10,475 nucleotides of DNA from Bacteroidota bacterium. Lineage in GTDB: Bacteria; Bacteroidota; Bacteroidia; Chitinophagales; Chitinophagaceae. Within the stretch, counting starts at the first letter, position 1. The number at the start of each line of letters is the position of its first letter. The position numbers were made by a program, and so were the translations under genes. The stretch is from positions 1-10,475 of the forward strand of contig CANHUW010000046.1 of NCBI GenBank assembly GCA_947463975.1. The letters are read 5' to 3'. The notes beneath the pieces were generated by a model. The model was given only the letters and a program-made list of their open reading frames with translations, did no database searches and was not told the origin of the DNA. Positions 1-5,588 of the stretch are shown one piece after another.

Positions 1-958
1 TGGTTTGAGTTCTGAAGCGCAAATAAGTTATAAAAGTGCTAAGACGGTAATGAACGCTTTGGATAAAAATATCTATGATGTTTATTTAATTGATATTCAT
101 CCAACTGGTTGGTGGTATGAAAATACTGCCGGAGAAGAAGTGGCAGTGGATAAAGCAGATTTTAGTATTGTGGAATCTGGCCAGAAAATTAATTTTGATG
201 TTGCATTAATGTGCATTCATGGAACACCAGGTGAAGATGGGAAAATGCAAGGTTATTTTGATTTAATTGGGTTGCCTTATACAAGTTGTGATACTTCTAC
301 TTCTGCTTTAACCTTTAACAAAAGATATACTGTGGCAGTCGCTGGATTTGGTGGTGTAGGTGTGGCTAAATCTCTGCATTTATTTATTGAAAATCCTGAA
401 AGTTCGGAAGCAATATTAGCTCAGTTAAGTTTACCAGTCTTTGTAAAGCCCAACAATGGAGGAAGTAGCTTGGGAATTAGTAAAGTGAATACTGCTGCAG
501 AACTTGCTCCAGCATTGGAAAAGGCATTTAAAGAAGATACACAGGTTTTGGTAGAAGAATTTATCAGTGGAAGAGAATTTACCATTGGGGTTTTTAAATC
601 AAAAGGTATTACTACAGTTCTTCCAATCACAGAGATTATTACTGAAAATGAATTCTTTGATTTTGAAGCAAAGTATCAAGGAAAGAGTAAGGAGATTACA
701 CCTGCTCAAATTTCTGATACCATGTTTACTGATTTAACTGCAGCTGCAAAAAAAGTGTATGCAACATTAAATTGTAGGGGTGTGGTGAGAATAGATTTTA
801 TCTACGATGAAAAACAATCCAAGGCATTTATGTTGGAAGTGAATACAGTGCCTGGTCAAAGTGAGGCGAGTGTTATTCCTCAACAAGTAAGATCATTGGG
901 TTGGACATTGACTGATTTTTACGGAACAATTATTGAAGATACATTAGCTGCTAAATAA
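1..958 (+). CDS. ddl: D-alanine--D-alanine ligase, 5' end missing
   Basis: Cytoplasmic ATP-grasp enzyme that joins two D-alanines for the peptidoglycan precursor. The reading frame is open from base 2 and begins with Gly-Leu-Ser-Ser-Glu, which fits the family's GG-x-SSE loop. The true start therefore lies before the window, probably only about 10 residues upstream, and the in-frame TTG at base 5 is not a credible start. Counting from that TTG, the N-terminal domain carries HGTPGEDG (72-79) and a TSALTFNK stretch (99-106). The ATP-grasp domain carries FVKPNNGGSSLG (146-157), the EEF-SGREFT segment (184-193), the EAKYQGKS loop (221-228), RIDF (262-265) and EVNTVPG (278-284), which hold the expected metal and ATP ligands (Asp264, Glu278, Asn280). 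The C-terminus appears complete. The PASTA-protein gene follows after 15 bases in the same frame, so cotranscription is likely. The family assignment is firm. Confidence 0.95.
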   Translation, partial: GLSSEAQISYKSAKTVMNALDKNIYDVYLIDIHPTGWWYENTAGEEVAVDKADFSIVESGQKINFDVALMCIHGTPGEDGKMQGYFDLIGLPYTSCDTSTSALTFNKRYTVAVAGFGGVGVAKSLHLFIENPESSEAILAQLSLPVFVKPNNGGSSLGISKVNTAAELAPALEKAFKEDTQVLVEEFISGREFTIGVFKSKGITTVLPITEIITENEFFDFEAKYQGKSKEITPAQISDTMFTDLTAAAKKVYATLNCRGVVRIDFIYDEKQSKAFMLEVNTVPGQSEASVIPQQVRSLGWTLTDFYGTIIEDTLAAK

Positions 959-973
959 ATAAAACATATTACA

Positions 974-1795
974 TTGGAAGCCATAGATAAATTATTAAAA
1001 AAGCCATTGTATGTAAATATCTTAACGGGTATTGGCGCTATATTGGTTTTACTAATTCTATTTTTCTTTTCTCTAGGTTGGATTACAGGAAATGGTCAAA
1101 CAGAAAAAGTGCCAGCTGTTATTGGATTAGACGCAGCCGCTGCAGAAAAAAATTTAACTGCATTAGGGTTTGATGTGGTTTTACAGGATTCTATTTATGT
1201 AGATACTTTGGCAAGAAATTCTGTTTTAAGGCAAACGCCTGATGCAGATGAGATCGTAAAAAAAGGGAGGACGGTTTATTTGACCATTAATAGAATTGTA
1301 GCGCCTCAAGTGGATATGCCAAATTTAATTGGCTTTTCATTAAAGAGTGCCGAAACTTATTTAAAAGTACTGGGTTTAAGGATGGGTACAATTAGTTTAG
1401 TGCCTGATAGAAATAAAAATGTGATACTAGATCAACTAGTAGGGGTTAGTCCTATTGCTCCTGGAGCAAAAATTGCTTCTGGTACGGTGGTGAATTTTTT
1501 AGTGGGAGATGGTGGAGCTGCCGTTGGTTTCGAAGTGCCAGACTTGGTTGGCTTGACAGTGAATATGGCTAAAAATAAATTAGCATCAATGGGTTTATTG
1601 ATTGGTGTTATTAGCTCAACATCAGCCATTACAGATACTGCAAATGCATTTATCATTCAACAAAGTCCAAGTCCATTTACAGGACAATTAGATTCTTTAG
1701 GCATGCCTATGAAAAATTTAACCATGCAGGGTGGTTCAATTGATATCATTGTTGATAAAGTAGCTCCTATCATTTCAAAAGATTCAATCAAATAA
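974..1795 (+). CDS. Membrane-anchored protein with three PASTA domains
   Basis: A 273-residue protein with a short cytoplasmic N-terminus, one transmembrane helix (about residues 14-36) and a periplasmic part of three PASTA units. The units run about 44-108 (KVPAVIGL to VYLTINR), 113-178 (DMPNLIGF to VNFLVGD) and 187-262 (EVPDLVGL to IDIIVDK). The third is longer because of an insertion around 233-252. PASTA domains are known to bind peptidoglycan or beta-lactams in Ser/Thr kinases and penicillin-binding proteins, but neither a kinase nor a transpeptidase domain is present here. Proteins of this build are common in Bacteroidota beside ddl, so a cell-wall role is inferred from domain and context. 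The start is a TTG at 974. Upstream in frame there are only ATA, CAT and ATT-type codons back to the ddl stop, and no ATG lies near the N-terminus. The binding partner is unknown. Confidence 0.88.
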   Translation: MEAIDKLLKKPLYVNILTGIGAILVLLILFFFSLGWITGNGQTEKVPAVIGLDAAAAEKNLTALGFDVVLQDSIYVDTLARNSVLRQTPDADEIVKKGRTVYLTINRIVAPQVDMPNLIGFSLKSAETYLKVLGLRMGTISLVPDRNKNVILDQLVGVSPIAPGAKIASGTVVNFLVGDGGAAVGFEVPDLVGLTVNMAKNKLASMGLLIGVISSTSAITDTANAFIIQQSPSPFTGQLDSLGMPMKNLTMQGGSIDIIVDKVAPIISKDSIK

Positions 1796-1814
1796 AAATT
1801 TCAAATAAAGAATT

Positions 1815-2123
1815 ATGAAAACTATTTCAGTCGAAGCTTTAAAAGCAAAAATAGATGCTGGAGAAAAAATTAATCTAGTAGATGTTCGTGAACCACATGA
1901 ACATGAGGCATATAACATTGGAGGGATTTTATTGCCATTAGGTAAAGTACAAGCTTTAGAGACTGATGACATTGATCATTTGAAAAATGAAACTGTTTAT
2001 GTTTATTGTAGAAGCGGCAATAGAAGTGGACAAGCTTGTTTAATGCTAGAGCCATATGGGTTTAAAAATATCATCAACGTAAGTGGTGGTATGTTGGCTT
2101 GGCAAGAAAACTTTCCTGGCTAA
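1815..2123 (+). CDS. Single-domain rhodanese-like sulfurtransferase
   Basis: A 102-residue protein made of one rhodanese domain. It shows the LVDVREPHEHEAYNIGG segment (21-37) and the active-site loop CRSGNRSG (65-72) with catalytic Cys65, followed by the usual C-terminal VSGGMLAW (89-96). It resembles the GlpE/PspE size class of sulfurtransferases, which pass sulfane sulfur to thiol or cyanide acceptors; the physiological acceptor cannot be read from the sequence. No signal peptide is seen, so it should be cytoplasmic. The ATG follows the PASTA gene by 19 bases with an A-rich leader and no Shine-Dalgarno motif, as usual in Bacteroidota. It is probably the last gene of the ddl transcript. Its link to cell-wall genes may be no more than shared transcription. 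Confidence 0.92.
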   Translation: MKTISVEALKAKIDAGEKINLVDVREPHEHEAYNIGGILLPLGKVQALETDDIDHLKNETVYVYCRSGNRSGQACLMLEPYGFKNIINVSGGMLAWQENFPG

Positions 2124-2135
2124 ATATTTTGAAAT

Positions 2136-4304
2136 TTATTTAAGGTCAAATTTTAAACTAAGCCAAAAATTTCTACCAGCCATTGGGTAATAATTATTTG
2201 AGGTGATAGTTTGTTGATTGTAGATATAGCTATATGTGTATCCATTTGGCTCATATTTTACATCAAAAATATTATTGATGTAGCCTTGTAGTAAGATTGA
2301 AAATTGTTTTTTATCTACAATTTTCCAATGTGCATTCATATCATTTAAAAAAAAGTCATCTAACTTTCTTGCATTATTTTGGGTATTATCTAAAAATTGA
2401 TCTGAGACATATTTGGTGGTCCAATAAAAATCAAATTGATCTGTTGGCTTCCAATGAAAAGTTCTATTAGTAATTAATGTGGGAGAAAATGCTATATCAG
2501 TATTGTAATGCTGAATGGCTACTTGATTGAATTGGTCATAGTCATCAATATATTCTGTAAACTCTTTAATTTTATTTCTACTAAGTGTTACGGAATAACT
2601 TGTACTATACTTTTTATTCAGTGAATATTTTAATTGTAATTCAATTCCGGTTCTGTAACTATTCGGAACATTGGTTCTTGTATATGCTCCAACATCATTT
2701 ATTTTACCAGTCAAAACCAATTGATCTTTGTAATACATGTAATAGAAATTGGCATTAAATGCGAATTTATTCTTTTTAAATTCCACGCCAGATTCCCAGT
2801 CGATTAACTGTTCCTTTTTGGGTTGCTCTGTTTGACTAGCTTCAAAATCGTCTCTATTGGGCTCTTTATTAGCTACTGCTATACTTGTGAAGTAAAACAA
2901 GTTTTTTTGTTGATAGGTTAGACCAGCTTTTGGATTGAAGAAGGTGAAACTTCTTTGAATATTTAAATTCGTGTTTTTAGTAAAGCCATTCATTGTGTGC
3001 TCTACGTTTCTAATTTGCAGATCAATAAAACTTTTCGTTTTTTCATTTAATTTTCTATCCCATTTCGTGTACAAATTATTTTCTGACTTTACAGCATCAT
3101 TGTCATAGTATTTATAATGCTTGGGCGCTAATTCATTGCTTAAATAGGGAAGTGTTCCAAAATGTAATCCATCATACTTGCTCCATCCACCCCCAATAGT
3201 CAATTCGTTGAGATTGTCTTGATAGGTGATTGCCGCAATTTGACCATAAAAATCATTATCTAACCATCTTCTTCTCACCAGATCTGATGGAACATTAGGT
3301 TTATTTGAAATATCAATATTGTAATCATTGAAATCAACACCTGCCTTATATTCTTCGTAATAACCTCTTCCTTTGGTATAATAAAATGCGGTATTCCATT
3401 TCCATTGTAAATTAATTTGCTTATTGTAAAATAATTGATAATGGTTTTGGTAATAATTGTCTATTTGATTTTCGTAGGGGGCGTCCGCTTTTTCTGTTCC
3501 AGCAGGATTAAAAGTTCTATTGGTGTTCAATATTTCTTCAGGTACTCCATACCAAGCTTGATAGGTTTTTTCTTTCCCACTAAATACATTCAATCTTAAT
3601 GAGGAATTGTCTCCCCAATAAGTGGTACTTACATAAAAGCTTTTTAAGTCGCTTTTGGCCCTATCAATAAAACCATCACTTTTAATTTGACTCATTCTGC
3701 CGTCTACTGTGAATCGATTATTGACTAAGCCAGAGCCAAAAGTGAAGTTATTTTTGAAAGTATTGAATGATCCAAAACTGTTTTGACTAGATAGGTATGC
3801 AGAAGGCCTATAATCATTGGTCATTAAATTCACACTTGCTCCAAATGCACCTGCTCCATTGGTGCTTGTCCCAACGCCTCTTTGTATTTGTATACTATTT
3901 ACACTTGAGGTAAAATCTGGAATATTCACAAAGAAGGTTCCCATGCTCTCTGCATCGTTGTACGGAATACCGTTTAAAGTAAAATTGATTCGAGTGGCAT
4001 CTGTTCCTCTAATTCTTATTCCTGTGTATCCAACCCCATTTCCTGCATCAGAATTTACTACAACAGAAGGTGTATTATCTAATATAAAAGGGAGGTCTTG
4101 TCCCATATTTCTAATCGCTATGGTAGACTTATCAATATTACTTTTTGCAAATGGGCTGTTATTGGCTACTCTCACGGATTGTACTTCTAAAGGAGGAAGG
4201 TTTCTGATACTATCAGTGATTGATTTTAATTTGTTTTGAGTTTGCTGTGCTTGTACTACTGTACATAATTGTAAAAAAATCGCTGTTGCCAATAATTTAT
4301 TCAT
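2136..4304 (-). CDS. TonB-dependent outer-membrane receptor, probable thiamin importer
   Basis: A 722-residue outer-membrane receptor. A signal peptide (about 1-19, cleaved after VQA) is followed by a short linker with a possible TonB box around 39-46 (LEVQSVRV). A plug domain follows at about 55-162, with the hallmarks GIRIRGTDATRINFTLNGIP (95-114), SIQIQRGVGTSTNGAGAFG (137-155) and ASVNL (156-160). The rest is a beta-barrel ending in GRNFWLSLKFDLK, with the expected alternating aromatic C-terminal strand. It lacks the N-terminal carboxypeptidase-like domain found in SusC proteins, and no SusD partner lies beside it. A TPP riboswitch precedes it. Riboswitch-controlled TonB receptors of this kind are known in Bacteroidota as thiamin (OMR1/OMthi-type) importers, so the substrate is inferred from regulation rather than from the protein. 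No inner-membrane thiamin transporter (PnuT) or kinase gene is seen in this window. Confidence 0.9.
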   Translation of the reverse strand: MNKLLATAIFLQLCTVVQAQQTQNKLKSITDSIRNLPPLEVQSVRVANNSPFAKSNIDKSTIAIRNMGQDLPFILDNTPSVVVNSDAGNGVGYTGIRIRGTDATRINFTLNGIPYNDAESMGTFFVNIPDFTSSVNSIQIQRGVGTSTNGAGAFGASVNLMTNDYRPSAYLSSQNSFGSFNTFKNNFTFGSGLVNNRFTVDGRMSQIKSDGFIDRAKSDLKSFYVSTTYWGDNSSLRLNVFSGKEKTYQAWYGVPEEILNTNRTFNPAGTEKADAPYENQIDNYYQNHYQLFYNKQINLQWKWNTAFYYTKGRGYYEEYKAGVDFNDYNIDISNKPNVPSDLVRRRWLDNDFYGQIAAITYQDNLNELTIGGGWSKYDGLHFGTLPYLSNELAPKHYKYYDNDAVKSENNLYTKWDRKLNEKTKSFIDLQIRNVEHTMNGFTKNTNLNIQRSFTFFNPKAGLTYQQKNLFYFTSIAVANKEPNRDDFEASQTEQPKKEQLIDWESGVEFKKNKFAFNANFYYMYYKDQLVLTGKINDVGAYTRTNVPNSYRTGIELQLKYSLNKKYSTSYSVTLSRNKIKEFTEYIDDYDQFNQVAIQHYNTDIAFSPTLITNRTFHWKPTDQFDFYWTTKYVSDQFLDNTQNNARKLDDFFLNDMNAHWKIVDKKQFSILLQGYINNIFDVKYEPNGYTYSYIYNQQTITSNNYYPMAGRNFWLSLKFDLK

Positions 4305-4372
4305 TACTTCAATTTTTAAATTAATATGTTGGAACAGGAAAAACGAGCTATGAGAAGTGCACGAATGGTGCT
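4305..4372 (-). promoter_or_regulatory. Leader between TPP aptamer and receptor start (candidate expression platform)
   Basis: This is the roughly 68-base stretch between the riboswitch aptamer and the receptor ATG. Just after the aptamer the transcript carries AGCACC (complement of 4367-4372), which is perfectly complementary to GGUGCU in the aptamer's P2/P3 strand (complement of 4435-4440). The same bases can instead form a local hairpin, GCAC-N5-GUGC (4359-4371). No hairpin with an immediate U-run is evident, so a classical Rho-independent terminator is not supported. The rest is A/T-rich up to the start codon, with no Shine-Dalgarno motif to sequester. The switching mode is an open question. 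Confidence 0.35.
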
Positions 4373-4450
4373 GTACCTTCCCTTCGCAGGAATTACCCTG
4401 TTCAGGTTCAACGGGTTTTATCTCAGCTTTTTATAGCACCCCGAGGACGG
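4373..4450 (-). promoter_or_regulatory. TPP (thiamin pyrophosphate) riboswitch aptamer
   Basis: Read on the minus strand, the segment contains the conserved THI-element blocks in order: CCUCGGGGUGC, GCUGAGA, ACCC, GAACCUGAACAGGGUAAUUC and CUGCGAAGGGAAGG. These give P1 (CCU with AGG), P2 (GGGU with ACCC), a very small P3 (GCU-AUAAAA-AGC), P4 (CAGG with CCUG) and the GCGAAGGGAA segment of the P5 side. The GCUGAGA block is the pyrimidine-sensing part and the P4/P5 side holds the pyrophosphate. It lies about 70 bases upstream of the TonB-dependent receptor on the same strand, so the receptor should be repressed when intracellular TPP is plentiful. Recognition rests on near-consensus motif blocks in correct order and spacing. 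Confidence 0.95.
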
Positions 4451-4452
4451 CG

Positions 4453-4460
4453 CAAAAATA
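4453..4460 (-). promoter_or_regulatory. Candidate -7 element for the riboswitch/receptor transcript
   Basis: On the minus strand this reads TATTTTTG, an exact match to the Bacteroidota -7 consensus TAnnTTTG. It sits directly before the aptamer, which puts the start of transcription within a few bases of the P1 helix, as expected for a riboswitch leader. No convincing TTG is found about 20 bases upstream, so the -33 half is weak and the call is moderate. Confidence 0.45.
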
Positions 4461-4476
4461 AATAGAATTTCTGGTA

Positions 4477-4508
4477 TTGACTACTGTAACTTTAAGCTTC
4501 TATTTTCG
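4477..4508 (+). promoter_or_regulatory. Candidate promoter of the head-GIN gene
   Basis: TTG at 4477-4479 and TATTTTCG at 4501-4508 are separated by 21 bases. The second element differs from the Bacteroidota TAnnTTTG consensus at one position. It would give a 5' leader of roughly 15-20 bases before the ATG at 4531. It is back to back with the promoter region of the riboswitch transcript. Confidence 0.4.
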
Positions 4509-4530
4509 TTTTAAGAAATAAATAACTCTT

Positions 4531-5319
4531 ATGAAAAAAATACTTTGCCTTCTTTTCTTAGCTATTAGTGTACAATCAATGGCTCAAAAATCAGGGTTGA
4601 TCTATGATGCACATGCACAAAAAAGAGCTGTGCCAGCTTTTAATGCCATTAAAGTATCCAGTGCTATTAATTTATACCTAACCCAATCTAATGTAAATGA
4701 AGTGGCTGTAAGCGCTTCTGAAGATGATATTAGAGACCAAATTGTCACAGAAGTGGTTGGAGGCACCTTAATTATTAGGCTTGGGGAATCTGGAAATTGG
4801 TTTACTTGGAAGAAATGGGGTAATTATCAAACAAAGGCTTATGTAAGTATTAAGGATATAAACGCATTATCTGCTTCAGGTGCTTCTAATGTTCATGTAG
4901 TGGGTACCATTGAATCTCCCAAAATGAGAATTAAGATGACTGGTGCGAGTGATTTAAAAAATGCACAGTTAAATGTTGGAACTTTATTAATGGAGGTTTC
5001 TGGTGCATCTTCTTTTAAAGCGAACGCGCAATCTTCCAATATAACCTTGGATTGTTCTGGTGCAAGCAGTGTTGAGCTAATTGGCTCCGCGGATGATTTG
5101 GCAGTGGAATGTTCAGGTGCAAGCAATGCTAAATTGGGTAATTTAAATGTAAAAGGTGCGGTGGTGCAATCTTCAGGAGCAAGTGATGTTGCTGTCAATG
5201 TTTCACAATTAATGAAATTATCCGCATCTGGAGCAAGTTCTATTCGCTACACAGGAGATGCAAAAATTACAGAGACAAATGCTTCCGGTGCCTCAACGAT
5301 TAAGCGAAGAAACAATTGA
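4531..5319 (+). CDS. Secreted head-GIN domain (DUF2807) protein, putative beta-helix adhesin-like
   Basis: A 262-residue protein with a signal peptide (about 1-18, cleaved after SMA before Gln19), so it is exported to the periplasm or cell surface. The mature part begins with the AFNAIKVSSAINLYLTQS segment (36-53), typical of the head-GIN/DUF2807 family. It then carries eight Gly-Ala-Ser motifs at residues 117, 138, 158, 177, 196, 216, 234 and 253, 18-21 residues apart. Such regular spacing fits a right-handed beta-helix with one small-residue turn per coil. The family is common in Bacteroidota and is labelled putative autotransporter adhesin, but no biochemical role is established. No C-terminal sorting domain or barrel is seen, and the chain ends in a basic KRRNN tail. 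It forms a single-gene unit between its own promoter region and a strong terminator. Confidence 0.85.
   Translation: MKKILCLLFLAISVQSMAQKSGLIYDAHAQKRAVPAFNAIKVSSAINLYLTQSNVNEVAVSASEDDIRDQIVTEVVGGTLIIRLGESGNWFTWKKWGNYQTKAYVSIKDINALSASGASNVHVVGTIESPKMRIKMTGASDLKNAQLNVGTLLMEVSGASSFKANAQSSNITLDCSGASSVELIGSADDLAVECSGASNAKLGNLNVKGAVVQSSGASDVAVNVSQLMKLSASGASSIRYTGDAKITETNASGASTIKRRNN
4879..5295 (+). repeat. Eight-fold Gly-Ala-Ser protein repeat
   Basis: Within the head-GIN protein the motif [S/T]-G-A-S recurs eight times with spacings of 21, 20, 19, 19, 20, 18 and 19 residues. It is usually preceded by a small or cysteine residue and followed by S, N, D or T and then a hydrophobic residue. Codons for Gly, Ala and Ser vary between copies, so this is conserved as protein rather than as a recent DNA tandem duplication. 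Confidence 0.8.
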
Positions 5320-5354
5320 TCTACATTTTTATATAAACCAATTATATTTTGAAC

Positions 5355-5398
5355 AAAAAACCACTTGATATATACCAAGTGGTTTTTTAATTTTTTTT
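5355..5398 (+). terminator. Rho-independent terminator after the head-GIN gene
   Basis: CCACTTG (5361-5367) and CAAGTGG (5376-5382) form a perfect 7-bp stem around an 8-base loop. It is extended by A6 on the left pairing with T6 on the right (13 bp in all) and followed by AA and a T8 run. It lies 35 bases after the stop codon. The flanking A-tract means it could also work on the opposite strand. Confidence 0.88.
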
Positions 5399-5521
5399 CA
5401 CAATAAAAATTTGTAATCTGTATAAATTTGAAAGGCTAGAAGTGTTTCACAATTTGATTATAATTACCCCTCTTTCCCTTAACAAAATTAAAATTTTAAA
5501 ATAGTTTTTTAGAAAAAATCC

Positions 5522-5529
5522 TATTTTTA
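5522..5529 (+). promoter_or_regulatory. Candidate -7 element of the susC/susD operon
   Basis: TATTTTTA matches TAnnTTTG except for its last base and lies 59 bases before the chosen susC start. There is no clear TTG about 20 bases upstream, only a T-run at 5505-5510. An exact TAAATTTG at 5423-5430 is an alternative that would give a leader of about 150 bases, but it too lacks a well-placed -33 element. The remainder of 5399-5588 is A/T-rich with no gene seen. Confidence 0.28.
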
Positions 5530-5538
5530 CAAGATAAA

Positions 5539-5558
5539 TTGTCGAGTTGATACGACAA
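5539..5558 (+). promoter_or_regulatory. Perfect dyad in the susC leader
   Basis: TTGTCG (5539-5544) and CGACAA (5553-5558) are exact inverted repeats around an 8-base centre. The dyad ends 30 bases before the susC ATG and begins about 9 bases after the candidate -7 element. It could be an operator for a DNA-binding regulator or a small stem-loop in the 5' leader. The following GATTTTTG has a short T-run, but the stem is short for a terminator. No function is shown. Confidence 0.35.
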
Positions 5559-5588
5559 GATTTTTGTGATAAACTTAAAACCATAAAT

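Noticed and set aside
421..630. Minus-strand open frame opposite ddl
   Set aside because: It lies wholly inside a clearly recognisable gene on the other strand, has no recognisable domain and no promoter; the same applies to the antisense frames at 1432-1656, 1784-1972, 4893-5198 and 6053-6292.
1815..2123. Rhodanese as part of thiamin (thiazole sulfur) synthesis because it neighbours the TPP-controlled receptor
   Set aside because: It is on the opposite strand, outside the riboswitch transcript, and spaced like the last gene of the ddl unit; there is no thiI, thiF or thiS beside it.
2124..2160. AAATTT inverted repeats after the rhodanese gene as a terminator
   Set aside because: The arms are only A/T, short and without a GC core, as expected by chance in such A/T-rich sequence.
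3817..4239. A 140-residue plus-strand frame opposite the N-terminal part of the TonB receptor
   Set aside because: Its hydrophobic, low-complexity translation is what the antisense of a plug domain gives; the receptor frame has strong family motifs throughout this stretch.
4879..5295. GAS repeats as a DNA tandem repeat or CRISPR-like array
   Set aside because: Copies differ in codons and in the sequence between motifs; spacing follows the protein coil, and there are no identical repeats with unique spacers.
5547..5588. Upstream TTG start for the susC gene
   Set aside because: It would add 14 polar residues before an otherwise standard signal peptide and would lie within the leader dyad; the tandem ATG at 5589/5592 fits better.
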